From Panopea generosa (taxonomy: Eukaryota > Mollusca > Bivalvia > Adapedonta > Hiatellidae): a DNA stretch of 64,000 nt. Each line of letters opens with the position of its first letter. The first letter of the stretch is position 1. The stretch is from contig CM055901.1 in NCBI GenBank assembly GCA_029582155.1, positions 7,730,874 to 7,794,873 on the forward strand. Reading direction: 5' to 3'. The position numbers were made by a program, and so were the translations under genes. Under the pieces are notes generated by a model. That model worked only from the letters and a program-made list of their open reading frames with translations, did not search any database and was not told where the DNA came from. Positions 1-11,875 of the stretch are shown here, in pieces.

Positions 1-359
1 CTTAATCGTTCGTCTGTAATTAGGTAGGTCATTTTACATATATATTTATTTTTATAACATTTAAAATAATCGTATGCATGACAATATGAAGTTTGTTGCT
101 TTGTTCAGTTTAACAATTTTAGAGACATGACAACCATTAACAGTAAAGAGTTTTTCGGGGTCTGTTTGAAATCCTTGTTAGTTTCATTGAAATAAATTCA
201 ATGTATAACACAACGTTTTGACAAGATTTTGAATCAGGTTAAAAACACACAATATTACTATTATAATGTTTGTTTGTAACCCTATAGAAATATATTATCA
301 TGATCTATCCCTTTACTCCATTGATATGCGTTTTCCCCCACCAGTCACAGAAGGCCTTT
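1..359. other. AT-rich non-coding sequence
   Basis: No open frame, RNA gene or repeat that I can recognise. The sequence ends where the 67-nt hairpin begins. Confidence 0.5.
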
Positions 360-426
360 GAAAACAGTGCAGGAAGAGTTCAGATTGCTCGTCACGAGCA
401 ATCTGAACACTTCCTGCACTGTTTTC
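360..426. repeat. 67-nt near-perfect palindrome
   Basis: Two 33-nt arms (360-392 and 394-426) are reverse complements with one mismatch (a versus t in the middle of each arm) around a single-base centre. The left arm begins GAAAACAGTGCAGGAAG. The loop is too short for a microRNA precursor, so a cruciform-forming inverted repeat or a collapsed foldback element is more likely. No target-site duplication is evident. Confidence 0.85.
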
Positions 427-1749
427 CACTTTGTCAGTTAATATAAGTATAATTCACCCAATAATTCAAAAGCCTTCTATCTAAGATATCTTAAGGTGTC
501 TATATAAGAGGTGTCCAAAGGCGTCTATATGAAGTGAAGGGCTATATGAATATTTCAGTAATTTTTTACTTTAATCGATGCTTATTTAAATTGATTCTTT
601 CATTCTGAATAGTACAAATAACCTGTATGATAACCTATGTATCCATTCGCAGTATCCTGTAACCTTTTAACTTCTTAATATGAACAACAAAATTCAAATT
701 ATTACGCTATATTCATATGAACATTATACGCAAGTAGTACGTGAAATCAACACGTGGTCAACTATAAACTGAATTTGTACTAATACAACTAATCGAACAA
801 GTAGTTAAGTATCATACATGTATTTTCAAAATGGTTAATAGTGATTATGATTTCTTGCTGTAGATGGGTGGTGCAAAAGCTTGCATAGTATATTATTGCA
901 ATAAGACATCACTAAAATAGTGACTTATATAAGATTTTAACAGATGCAAGAGCATTTGAGGGCTTCTTTTTATTTAAAAAAAATAGGTTGTCACTGCACA
1001 CTCTTTAAAAAACGAGCTAGTCAACCTACCAGTTATGCATTTTTATGTGGTGATACATCACTGCTATTAAAAAAAAAGAACAAACTTCAACTGTCTACAT
1101 GCCAACATGATACACGCTATCTTGATTGTGTCTGGAGTATATAAACCTATAAACCATTCTTAATATCATCTCATGAATATGCATATCTACACCAAAACGA
1201 GGTTAGGAGCACGTCCTATCTTACAGCAACACTAGCATACATAGAGAGTATGTGGCTATCTCGGATAATAGTCTGTCAACATCTGTTAATTTGTTGACAG
1301 TTTGATTAATGTAAAGGTCAAAATACAATATTTAATTATTGATTTAAGTAGTTCATATTTTGAAAATTAAGTTTTTATATCATTCAGCATGTGTATTGCT
1401 TTACTGGTTAAATCTGATCACGGAATGTATTTACAAATTCTCAGGGTGTGGGGGTGGAAGAAAGGGTCTGCTGTAAATCAATTCATTCACATCTGACCTG
1501 TGTAAACATTCCTGAAGATTAAAGCTAATTAACACCTCTCTTTGAAAATGATTTAGAAGGGATACAAACCCTCTGTAAAATGTCAGGTTCCATGAATATT
1601 TGTGCCTTACCATGTGTACTCATATAAGTGTCCATTGTCTAGAACACAACAAAACAGTTAACCATTTTATTTTTGTTCAAAGACTGACATCCAAAATGGA
1701 ACAAACAATTTTGTCCAGGTATCAAAATATCACCCCAAGTTTATAGGGG
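427..1749. other. Non-coding stretch with no recognised feature
   Basis: AT-rich sequence. The short open frames (66 and 60 codons) have low-complexity translations without domain motifs. I see no gene here. Confidence 0.4.
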
Positions 1750-1973
1750 TGTAGCCATTTTTCTATGTAGCTATAGTCGTCTGCTAATCAGCTGGTAGTG
1801 TGATGAGCTCATAACCTCGCTTGGATAATGGAATGTCTGGCATGCATATAATTTGAGAGGCATCGCAGGGCTTTTATTGTGTTGTAGTCTCAAATAAACA
1901 TGCACGTATTTACAACAACTAAATTGTGATTTATTCAGAACAATACATAATATAACATGGTGCCAGAAAGGGA
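1750..1973 (+). mobile_element. Probable LTR 3' end plus primer-binding site (Ty3/gypsy-like remnant)
   Basis: A stretch beginning TGTAG near 1750 and ending in ACA at 1957 is followed at once by TGGTGCCAGAAAGGGA (1958-1973). That resembles the primer-binding sites that follow the 5' LTR in many Ty3/gypsy elements. An AATAAA at 1893-1898 sits where an LTR polyadenylation signal would. No gag or pol frame follows and no second LTR was seen, so this would be a truncated copy. The left boundary is a guess from the TG...CA convention. Confidence 0.4.
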
Positions 1974-2267
1974 ACCAGTAAACTGTCTATTGATTGTGAA
2001 TAGAAACGTACAATGTAGAATAGTGTCGTTAATTAACACTATTTATTTTATGCTTTCCTATTAATTATATATATTTCTCAGTGGATTATTTATGATAATC
2101 AACTGCTTCAAACTGAAATTATGAAAAAAAAAGTTTTATTTTTTTTGTCCTTGACTGAATATTAATTAATTAAAAAAACATTTATTTTAATAATCCAATA
2201 ATATCTAATGGAGAATTGAAGTAAAAATAAACAAAAAAATTATGTAAATGCATAAAATAAAAAGAAA

Positions 2268-2402
2268 ATTTGTTTGTTTTGGTATAAAATCAAGTGATAT
2301 TTTATCTCGTGATCACCAAAAATGATATTCTCACTCATGGCAATATGACTTTTGGTGATCACTTGATGAAATATAACTCGATCTTTACCACAACAAACAA
2401 AT
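2268..2402. mobile_element. Foldback/MITE-like inverted repeat
   Basis: An imperfect inverted repeat with arms of about 53 bp. The left arm starts ATTTGTTTGTTTTGGTA and runs to GTGATCACCAAAA near 2321. The right arm starts TTTTGGTGATCACTTGAT near 2350 and ends at 2402. The whole is about 135 bp and could fold as one hairpin. It was probably a small non-autonomous DNA element. No clear target-site duplication. Confidence 0.6.
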
Positions 2403-3461
2403 ATCCTCTATATGAATGCACACTGAACTTGATACCAAAGAGACAAACACGTTTACACTTCAGATGTTGATCATGATATTTCAGTCGTTAATCTAACCCA
2501 AATCATGCATTAAAACGTGTATCATTATAACGCTAATATTTTAGTCACTAAATAACATGAAATCACATTATTTAAAAATATAAGACAGGTTGTCCATGTT
2601 AACCATGCCGAAACGAAACACAAGATTAACACATGGCTGTGTATCGCCTTAGTCTAATAAGTAGTAAAGTATATTACCAGTATTGTTTCTACTGATTATA
2701 AATAGGAAAGTACTGGCTCATCAAGTAATATTATATGCATACTGAGCTTTATCTAAACTTGAACCAATTACTTATATAATTCCTTGGTTAAACTAATGAC
2801 ACAGAATACAGAATATTTTATCAATATATCAATACATGCGCATGCATAGAAAAACAGAAACGGAAACATCAAATACATATTATATATATGAGAGTTGATT
2901 GGTCGATTTAATGATCAAGTCATCATTAGTATTTAATTCAAATATCCTTTATTGAGATGCTATTATCCTATGTTTTGCTAAATTATTTAAGATGCTAGCT
3001 TTATTACAGTTCAGTAACTGGATGAAATTAAAAACATTTGGATTTCTTTAATAATATTTCGGCACAAATAGTCTCCTTGAGTTGGAATTTTGATCACATA
3101 ATATGATTGCGTTTAACATAACGTCCACGGTCGGACGTACGCGTTGCAAGTAATCGGATAATACAGATGTATGTCGGAATTGACCGAATATACGATTAAT
3201 CTGTAATTGTCTTAACCCTTATTGATGGTATGTTTGTCAAAGTTACTGAACTTTGTAGTGGTTTATTAAGGCTACATGTACACTAATGACTACATGTGAC
3301 TGATTAATTATAGTGAACTCGCAGTTTAAGTAAGGTCACCATTTAAATTTGCGATAACAGTCTCAAATGTAAAGTAGCAACTGCCGGTTCTTCCCTCTCA
3401 GGTATTGGTATAGAAACCCCCAAAAGCAATCCGATTCATTTACTCGTGATACATATATAAT
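2403..3461. other. AT-rich non-coding stretch
   Basis: No gene, repeat array or RNA feature that I can support. Confidence 0.4.
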
Positions 3462-3484
3462 GGGGGGGGGGGGGGGGGGGGGGG
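3462..3484. repeat. Poly-G tract (23 G)
   Basis: An uninterrupted run of guanines. Length in the assembly is likely unreliable. Confidence 0.95.
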
Positions 3485-4032
3485 TGCCACTCGTAGCCGG
3501 TGTGCAGAATATTTCCGGCCATTTCAGCTGACGAATTTGGAAAATTTATAGGTTGTTTTTCATTCGGCCTTTTTGTTATGACTATTTATCAAAATCTAAT
3601 GCAAAATTGTTAGGGCGTATAGGAAAATCTTTCAATAAGCCTTTGATAGAGTTATTTTTACCGATTGGGAACATTTATGGTGAAAATATACTGATTTCGT
3701 GGGACACCTCCATTGAGAAAGTAATGCATATTGAGCGTTATTTTTTGAAATGCTGTTAAAAATGTTAAGGTTTTTAAAATGAGAAAGGACATCAATAAAT
3801 TAAAGTAAAATAATTATTTCACGATGAGTTTTTTTTTCTAGGCGTTCCAGTAAATATCGGTGGAGAAATAAGCGTTCGAATATCGACACAATTGTGTCGG
3901 CCATTTTGAAAATAACAACAACATTTCCGGTGTATACATCTTGTCTTAAATTGGACATTTGACCTGTCATACATTGAATATTACATATTAACATTGTAAG
4001 TGAAGGGTTATGAAATAGATCTGAAAATATAA

Positions 4033-4307
4033 TTAAGTTTTCGTTTATACACTATTTCTCAACAAGTACTAGTGCTAAGACACTCATACTTGGATCATAT
4101 TTACAACTAACACCCTGCATCACATTATATACTGCAGATGCTGAGTGTGACCTACATTTCATGGTCCATTGACAATGTTTGATGCTGAATTTTGCATTTA
4201 CCTCCAACGTTAAGTTTTCGTTTTTACACTATTTCTCAACAAGTACAAGTGCTAGGACACTCATACTTGGATCATAGTTACAACTAATACCCTGCATTAT
4301 ATTATGT
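4033..4307. repeat. Direct repeat of ~97 bp, two copies
   Basis: A block starting TTAAGTTTTCGTTTATACAC at about 4033 recurs from 4212 with a few substitutions, at an offset of about 179 bp. It contains CTCAACAAGTACTAGTGCTA and ACTCATACTTGGATCATA. This is an old local duplication of unknown origin. Homopolymer A/T runs follow at 4330-4440. Confidence 0.8.
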
Positions 4308-4916
4308 AGCCTGATGTCGATTACTTTTCTTTTTTTTTAATTTATTTAAAAAAAAAATTCTTTTTTTTTATTTTTTTATTTTTTTTAAATATGTTTTACT
4401 TAGAAATATTGTTTTTCTTTAAAAAAATTTATAATATATATATGTTTTACTTAGAAATACTGGTTAAAGTTCATATCTCAAAAATCACTTAATGTATTTG
4501 ATCAAAACGTCACACAATACTTCATTCATTAAACTTACTACATTAAACAAGTTAATTAACTCTTGCATTAATGTAGTATTTTATCTTTTTTCTCTCTCCC
4601 ATGTGTGTATTAACGGTCAAAGCAGACACGGCGAGACATATCATTCCGCTGAATTCTTGTTTGTTTCTATCAATAATTATGGCAGTTTTGAGTTATATTA
4701 ATAGTTTTATTAAAGTTATATATTGCATTACTCGTTTTATATGGATGTTCTGGATTTCACAATGTAAAATTTTATTCATTCTGTGAAGTGGTCAATTTCA
4801 TAAAGAGTCAAACTCTGCATCTATTTAAACCATATGATTAAATAAGCACTAAATCGCCCATCTGATCCGATCCCCCTGTGTCATTTGACAGTCTTGATCT
4901 ATTCTAAATACTTTGA

Positions 4917-5165
4917 TGGTGGTGGTGGGGGGGGGGGGGGAGTGGGGAAGCGCCAGCCTTGCATGCGTAAGGTTGTGGGTTTGATCCCTGCTTGTGGTGG
5001 TGGGGGGGGGGGGAGTGGGGAAGCGCCAGCCTTGCATGCGTAAGGTTGTGGGTTTGATCCCTGCTTGGCACTCAGCATGTAGGGGATACTTCTAGGTCTG
5101 GTCTCTTTTGTGGCTCAGAATACTGTCTGAAACATTGTTGAAAGCAGATAGACCCCATACATCAG
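4917..5165 (+). mobile_element. tRNA-derived SINE (family B) with duplicated head and poly-G
   Basis: A head with a Pol III B-box-like GGTTTGATCCC follows GCCTTGCATGCGTAAGG. The segment with GGTGG, a poly-G run and this head occurs twice (about 4917-4995 and 4996-5068). The body continues with TCTAGGTCTGGTC, GAATACTGTCTGAAACATTG and TTGAAAGCA, which recur near 24120-24400 and, on the minus strand, near 63330-63610. The dispersed, tRNA-headed structure supports a SINE. Confidence 0.6.
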
Positions 5166-5499
5166 TGATCTTCCCGCGACAGTCTCTTTGATGATAGATA
5201 TAATACATTACCTGTAATTTTTATTCGTATGTCACCGCTGATTCAAGTGGGAAAATTTTCTTTTTTGCGGAGTTCGAATGCCATGAAAGAAATACATGTA
5301 AATAACAATATTTTTCTCCCCAACAAAAGTTCCCCAGGTCATAATTAAATTACACTAACTGTAAAGTAATACACTTGCATTCATTTTACAGTTTGGGCCG
5401 TTTCTTTATATATTTAGGTAAATAACAAATTATTAACATTAATATTGTTCCTGTTGTTGAGTACTTTATAGTGTAATGTAGCATACTTTTTACATGAAA

Positions 5500-5545
5500 A
5501 GAGATTCAGGTTCAAGTCCTGGTCAAGACCTCAACACTTTCAACC
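5500..5545 (+). mobile_element. Possible SINE head fragment (B box)
   Basis: The sequence GATTCAGGTTCAAGTCCTGG resembles a tRNA T-arm/B box. No A box was found upstream, so it is a fragment at best. Confidence 0.25.
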
Positions 5546-5777
5546 ATTGTACAAAACAATTAATTATATCAGCCAGAACTTTAACATGAATGCTATTGTT
5601 GTATAATACATACTTCACAGGCATTGAACTAGCGTGATGTTTTTTATCAACTGTCATGAAACTACAAATTGTTCTCATTCCTGAAATAAACACGCCCCAA
5701 CTTACTGATCAAAACATTTGTACTAATTCGTTAAAGATTTGCATTGCTTAGTAAGAAGCCTCCAACAGAAAACATTG

Positions 5778-5870
5778 GTTGGGATTGAACCAACATCTTC
5801 CATCTTAAAGACAAATGCATTTCATTGTACTATATCCCCAGCTTGACCTGATGCCCATAAATAACATCAC
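5778..5870 (-). mobile_element. Possible tRNA-like SINE head
   Basis: Read on the minus strand, a tRNA-like segment ends in GTTGGTTCAATCCCAACC, a good T-arm with paired stem. The rest is too diverged for a functional tRNA. Confidence 0.3.
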
Positions 5871-5989
5871 GTATCTACATCATGCACTAACGCAGTCATA
5901 CTTGACTTATTACATGACCCGTAGGTCAAGAAAAATATAATGAAAGGATAGACAACAAGACGAGGTTGGATAGTTAAAAGATAGAATTG

Positions 5990-6276
5990 ATTGATTGATT
6001 GATTGAATATTTAGCGTCATTTTTATGCCATTGAGGACTAACAGACGATCAGTTTACCTAACCACTGTTTCCTGGGATTAACCAGTACTCGAGCACACCC
6101 AATTTCCGAAAGTAACTGATAACTTTCCCACTTGAATCAGTGGTGAGAGACGAATGATAGTGAGACACAATGGCGTATATCAATCATCACAGAGGCTGTT
6201 GCCGGGCGGGGGATTCGAACTCACGACCCCTGGATTCATAGTCAGACGTGTAACCGACTGAGCTAATCGGGCCCGG
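5990..6276 (-). mobile_element. Full-length tRNA-derived SINE (family A)
   Basis: On the minus strand the element opens with a tRNA-like head: GCCGGGC, then an A box TTAGCTCAGTCGG, then a B box GAGTTCGAATCCC, closed by GCCCGGC. A body follows with the conserved core TGATTCAAGTGGGAAAG, then GTTAGTCCTCAATGGCATAA, and an ATTC/AATC tail ending at 5990. The same body occurs at 28319-28536, 31450-31735 and 32733-32987, so this is a dispersed SINE family and the tRNA-like head is not an independent tRNA gene. Confidence 0.8.
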
Positions 6277-8050
6277 CTAAAAGATAGAAATAAGAATAAA
6301 GTAGGTCCACCTAATTTTCGCCTCTTCATCCGAGACCCCTTCTATTACAGCTGCTACTTGTTGCTAGACCCCTGCGGGCCAGAATGACAGTGGTGACAAT
6401 CCCTACTTGAAGGATATCAAATCAGATTAGGGTTAGATCTGCAACATCAGCAGACAAACTGTTCCTAGCGGTAATGGTTCATGAAACGAATAAAATTTTG
6501 TAGAATGATGTGGATGTAGGTGGCTACTGCTACTTTTCTATATAAAGAATACTTTGTGTAAACAAGGCCTACAACTTTCTATACCCCACCCACCCCCATT
6601 ATTTTTGTTCAGTCCATTTTTTTATCAATCATTGCTTGTCCTTTATGGTCAGATACACCTACATCCACATACATTACACAAGGTAAACGGATTCTCTCAT
6701 TGATTGCAAAACAATATAAAATCAAAGGTGGCCCCACCAGCTTGGTAGTGCGACGTATTGCACGTCTCTAAGGAGCCTTTTGACATTTTTTTATTTTTGC
6801 GTCTCCCGAGACAGCAGATCAGATATCCAAATAATAAGAAGCTGTCCATCCACGCCTTATCATACCAGGCTAACCAGCTTGGTAGGTTGAGAAGCGAACA
6901 TAGACATGGTGGTTTTTTTTTAGCATTTATGATTTGCAACCAGCATTTTACAAGAAGCAAAACATAGCATTTTGTATATATCAAATAAAAATTACCAAAT
7001 AACCAGCACTTATTGCTGTTCGGTCAATTAAGTGTCATATAAAATTGCACACGAACAAACGAAGACCGGATAAGAAATATTTTCTGACGAAAGTTGAATC
7101 CGAGGTACTCAGAAAAGACGTGGCCGAAATTTTGTCTCCGGTTAAAGATGTCATTGAAAGTGCAATAAAGAGCGATTTATGAACTTTTGTCGACAAACAC
7201 ATGCTAATTTTTTTCAAATATTTCGTGAAATTAAACAGAACTAGTTTTTTGCAAACAAATATTGTAAAACATAAAGTTTGTCACCACCTTTATTTCAGTA
7301 GCATACCCCCCTGTATGTAACCTTGATTAGTCGTTGCTTCGCCACCGGTGAACATGCTGCTGTAGTTTAAACAATAACATATCAATTTTATGTAATAAAT
7401 TGAATTTAAATAATGTATAAAAAAAAACCGGCTGCAGAAGTAGAATAATTCTTAATATGATTTTATTCACTGCGTAATTAAAAGGGGATGGGATGGAGCG
7501 TGGTGGTTGGAGCGCCATGCTTTATGAGCTCACGTGGTAACACGTTTGTGTATGTTTCGGTTTGTTAACGCATGCTGTAGTGTACGAAATGGCTCATCAG
7601 GCTTCACACTGGTATGAGCCGAGGCGAGACAACGTGTAGGTGTTGTGGAGTATGACCCACTTTACATCCGTTTACGATTTGAGAGACTGATTCATACAAT
7701 CGTCGGATCAGTGATTTGTAACATGTGTTATATGTGCTGTTCTTATCCACGTTAGCCTATTGAAAACTGGTAAGTTTATGTGTATACATATGTGTAATTC
7801 TAGCAATTATTAACTATGCATGACGCCGGATTGGGCTTAATTAATAGATATTCGCTACATATTCTGTGCTTTGTAGTTGTCGTTTATATTTGTTATTTTA
7901 AAGTCATCTCTGTTCTAAACAAATGCTTCTATAAACTAAAAAAACACTAGTTGATTTTATCACTTGATGCAGGAGCATTAAACGTTTAGTTCTAGGACTT
8001 GTTGGCTCGATTTCAATATGCATGCAATGTGTTTGGATATGGTTTCATAT
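6277..8050. other. Non-coding stretch with one dispersed repeat fragment
   Basis: The segment 6815-6875, with CCAAATAATAAGAAGCTGTC and CATCCACGCC, recurs in altered form at 22787-22850, so part of this stretch is a dispersed repeat. The 95- and 69-codon frames here overlap on opposite strands and look incidental. Nothing else recognised. Confidence 0.4.
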
Positions 8051-8240
8051 ATGGTGGCTGATTTCTGCCATATCGTATTGTCGTTTTGACTGGGCGCCGA
8101 CCAAACGACGGATTTCATGCGACGCGTGTTGTCGTTTTGGATCGTGGCGAGTGTTCGTTTTGGTGTCCTATTTTCTGATGTTCTGTCATGCCGGCGCTCC
8201 GCCAAAAAAAAAACACGACATGGCAGAAATCAGCCACCAT
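8051..8240. mobile_element. MITE, 190 bp, with 25-bp terminal inverted repeats
   Basis: The left end, ATGGTGGCTGATTTCTGCCA followed by TATCG (8051-8075), is the reverse complement of the right end (8216-8240) with one mismatch. The interior is GC-richer than its surroundings and holds repeated GTCGTTTTG motifs. The 86- and 75-codon open frames across it have no transposase features. The target-site duplication is unclear. Superfamily not assigned. Confidence 0.8.
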
Positions 8241-8255
8241 AATAACTATACCACT

Positions 8256-8435
8256 TTTAGTGGTGAAGTGTTTGCCTCGTAAGCGGAAGGTTGTGGGTCT
8301 AATCTAATATCGGGTCACTCTAAATCTTAAAAATGATACTAGAATCTTCCTCACCTAAAATTCAAAATTTAGAGGATAATTCTAGGACTAATAGCGACTT
8401 ATAATGTTGTCTCAAGCAGATACAAATGTTGAAAG
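8256..8435 (+). mobile_element. tRNA-derived SINE (family B), diverged
   Basis: The A-box-like AGTGGTGAAGTGTTTGCC, then GTAAGCGGAAGGTTGTGGG (B-box position), then TACTAGAATCTTCCTC and TTAGAGGATAATTCTAGG, parallel the copy at 63330-63610. It starts within 20 bp of the MITE end. Confidence 0.55.
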
Positions 8436-9088
8436 TGACGTATCACGGTATCTGTATAGTCACCAGTATACATATGCAGAGTAAATATATGGGTTATGAG
8501 TTTTGGAGAAATTAATGAGGAAAGTCGTAATCTTATGTTTTAAACATCATTTATAAACTCATAAAGTTTATCTTTTTAAAATTTATCAAATGCGTTTTTG
8601 TAAACAAAACTATTAAATAATTACGGTTATAACGTATTCATGAAGATGCACCCACTGCGGGCTCATACATGTATATCCCTGTAATGGAAATTAACATGTT
8701 AATACCGGAGAAAAATATTCCATACAGGTAACCAATAAACAAATTGATATTGTGCACTTCTTTTCTCAATGTATATAATAGAAAAAAGTTAAATCGAACT
8801 CTATTTACTACGAGGCGCTGTTTGCCTATTTATTCTTAACTGTCTATTGATTGATACCACGTGTTTTTTTTGTTGTTTATTTAAACAACAATAATCTTTG
8901 TTTTACCATCTCAGGTAAAACATGTTGCAAGATGAGAGAATGATAAAGCATACGTTAATTAAGTATATTATATTTAGGTCATATATAGTTACACCGAAAT
9001 GTTTACATTGAATGGCTGTCAAAACATAATCGAATGTTATACAAGCATGTTTCCTGTATATCATTACACTTAACACGTTCTGTATATG
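8436..9088. other. AT-rich non-coding stretch
   Basis: No feature recognised. Confidence 0.4.
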
Positions 9089-9420
<332 letters not shown>

Positions 9421-9606
9421 AGCCACTTATTTTATAGCATTATAATCTCCTTTAAAAAAACTCACTGAAACCATTCTATTGTAACTTGCAAAGTTGTAAA
9501 ACACCAGCTAGATCTCGATATTTAACAAAAAAATTGACATTTGAGATTGACACGCGTACACATATTTCCGACTCGACGGATATCAAGTGCTTGTGTGTGT
9601 GGTGGT

Positions 9607-9642
<36 letters not shown>
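9607..9642. repeat. Poly-G tract (36 G)
   Basis: An uninterrupted guanine run preceded by GTGTGTGTGGTGGT. The 108-codon frame across it (9486-9812) translates it as polyglycine and is not a credible gene. Confidence 0.95.
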
Positions 9643-9643
<1 letters not shown>

Positions 9644-10119
9644 GGGAGCGAGGGGAGACTACACTGCGACAAAGATTCTCTCTAGCGGTAAGCTTTGGAA
9701 AGGCTTGTGTTTGAAACTCCTAGGAATAGCCCTTGTGCCGGAACTAGGGATTGTTTCATGCACATTAGTTAAGTCTGAATCTTTAAGTTTGAAACCGTTC
9801 CCTTACATATAAGGTTAGTTTCGTGCTGAAACTTGGCATTGTTTCATGCGATTTAGGTTAGTTTGGAGTAACATATCAGCTGACGTTATTTTTATAATAA
9901 TATACTATTTGGAAAATTGGTTGAATATTTGTTACTTCCAGTGCAAAATGTTTGTGTATGAATTACAAGATAATAACTTTAAAATGTTTATAACGGCTTT
10001 TATTGTGTCTGTGGTGTATACGTACATTTAAAAATTCTAAAAAAAACATTGTACAGTTTTACTTAATTGAAAAGTTATAGCATGATAATTAAACTTGTTT
10101 TGTCTTGGTAGTTCGATTC

Positions 10120-10120
<1 letters not shown>

Positions 10121-10169
<49 letters not shown>
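10121..10169. repeat. Poly-C tract (49 C)
   Basis: An uninterrupted cytosine run, so the minus strand is poly-G. It lies about 480 bp after the poly-G tract on the opposite strand. Exact length is doubtful in any assembly. Confidence 0.95.
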
Positions 10170-10172
<3 letters not shown>

Positions 10173-10334
10173 CCACCCCTGCTATCAATATTAATTTTGA
10201 TATACAATATGTTTTTAAAACAATGTAAAACAATTGTATTAATCACTACAATAGACTGGTCTCTCACTATATGACTTAAAATTTACTTTTACTTTTTATT
10301 TAAATAACCCAAACGGCATAAATGTCCTTGAGGA

Positions 10335-10336
10335 CA

Positions 10337-10392
<56 letters not shown>
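10335..10392. repeat. (ACGC)n microsatellite
   Basis: About 14 copies of ACGC/CACG. Confidence 0.95.
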
Positions 10393-10579
10393 TGCATAAT
10401 CAAAAAATTATACAATGCACAACCATTCTTCGACCAGACACGGTAAGTACAGCATGTAGACAGGAAGTATGACCCCAAGTGGAAACTGAGAACTTATCAC
10501 AACCGATCCAGATTAAAAGTTGAATGTCAAGTACGATGACCGCTAACTAACCTAATATCAGGACGGGATGATCCACGTC

Positions 10580-11070
10580 TCACAGCACCATAACATTTCC
10601 CATAGGGCTACAGTTTATCATTTATGTCTCACAAAACTATTACATTTCCCATAGGGCTACATTGTATCATTTATGTCTCAAACCACTAATACATTTCCCA
10701 TACGGCTACATTGTATCATTTATGTCTTACACCACTATTACATTTCCCATAGGGCTACATTGTATCATTTATGTCTCACACAACTATTACATTTCCCATA
10801 GGACTACATTGTATCATTTATGACTCACATCACTATTACATTTCCCATAGGACTACATTGTATCATTTATGACTCACATCACTATTACATTTCCCATAGG
10901 GCTACATTGTATCATTTATGTCTCACACAACTATTACATTTCCAATAGGGCTACATTGTATCATTTATGTCTCACACCACTATTACATTTCCTATAGAGC
11001 TATATTGTAACAGTTGTGTCTAACACCGCTATTACATTTCCAATAGGGCTACATTGTAACATGTATGTCT
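10580..11070. repeat. 49-bp tandem array, about ten copies, upstream of TLCD4-like copy 1
   Basis: The unit reads CACTATTACATTTCCCATAG, then GGCTACATTGTATCATTTAT, then GTCTCACAC. The first eight units are close to each other and the last two are more diverged. The corresponding region before copy 2 (41383-41435) has about one unit, so the expansion is specific to copy 1. Confidence 0.9.
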
Positions 11071-11340
11071 AGAACACAGTGAAAAAAGCAAAATCTGAAG
11101 CATGTGTCTGGGCTCAAATTCAGCACTGGTTCGAGATCTGCTACTTTAAAGGAAAAATTGTATACCTTGAGCAGGTTGTTTTTAAGTTCAATGGTTTTGT
11201 GATAGGAAAAAATAAATCACTGCAACACAAAACCTTAAAAAAAGAAGAAAAAGAGAACAAAGTTTGATTTCTACCTCCTTGGTCTGTAGGTCCGGAAAAC
11301 TCAAGGGCGATAATAGTGGTTCGAGTATTCCAAGGGCGAA
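11000..11340 (+). other. Upstream block shared with TLCD4-like copy 2
   Basis: From the last array units through GAAGCATGTGTCTGGGCTC, then GATAGGAAAAAATAAATCAC, AAAAAAGAAGAAAAAGAG and CTCAAGGGCGATAATAG, the sequence aligns by eye with 41380-41805. It ends about 250 bp before the first coding exon. It may include a 5' UTR exon or promoter, but no TATA box or splice donor could be assigned. It marks the extent of the gene duplication. Confidence 0.7.
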
Positions 11341-11356
11341 GTATGTCTGGATATAC

Positions 11357-11500
11357 CCATCGGTAGTGTAGCGGATAGAGCGTTGGTCACTCACGCCGGA
11401 GACTGCTGGTTCGGTTCGATACCCAGCACGACCATATGTCACTCGGTACTTGTTCTACAAAGGAAGCGGGCTAGGGAGCGGTTCATATAAGATATGACAT
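11357..11500 (+). mobile_element. tRNA-derived SINE (family C)
   Basis: A-box-like GTAGTGTAGCGGATAGAGCG, then CACTCACGCCGGAG and B-box-like GGTTCGATACC, followed by TACTTGTTCTAC and GGGAGCGGTTCATATAAG. The body recurs at 24570-24755. It sits about 90 bp before the first coding exon of copy 1 and may be in the promoter or first intron. Confidence 0.6.
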
Positions 11501-11590
11501 TGTCGCCCATATAAAAGTGTAACAATTGAAACAAACACTATGCGTTATCATAAGTTCAATGAAATTATCTTTACTTTACAGGTATTGGGG

Positions 11591-11763
11591 ATGGCAAGGG
11601 ACCAGGTGTTACAGTTCGAGCCGTCCTATCTGATGTATGGCGGCGGTGCAAGCTTTGTTATGACAATTGTTATCTTCAAGCTGATTGGTCCAGCACTCTC
11701 AACACGTGTGACGTCAAAGTATAAATCTCTGCCGAAGTCAACTCAAGCAGATTGGGACGGACG
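11591..11763 (+). CDS. TLCD4: TLCD4-like copy 1, exon 1 (coding part)
   Basis: An acceptor TTTACAG ends at 11581, nine bases before the ATG. The exon encodes residues 1-57, including the first membrane segment (YLMYGGGASFVMTIVIF). The donor is CG|GTGTGT at 11764; ending there leaves two bases of an Arg codon, exactly as in copy 2. Confidence 0.9.
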
Positions 11764-11829
11764 GTGTGTAAGCATGATTATACCATTATTATAATTGTTT
11801 ATTTACATCTGTTTACATTCATATTGTAC

Positions 11830-11875
<46 letters not shown>

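Noticed and set aside
360..426. microRNA hairpin
   Set aside because: Loop of one base and near-perfect 33-bp arms do not fit a Drosha/Dicer precursor.
6200..6276. A functional tRNA gene on the minus strand
   Set aside because: It has good A and B boxes and a paired acceptor stem, but it is joined to a SINE body that recurs elsewhere and the anticodon stem pairs poorly.
9486..9812. 108-codon frame with a polyglycine run
   Set aside because: Depends on an exact poly-G length and has no domain.
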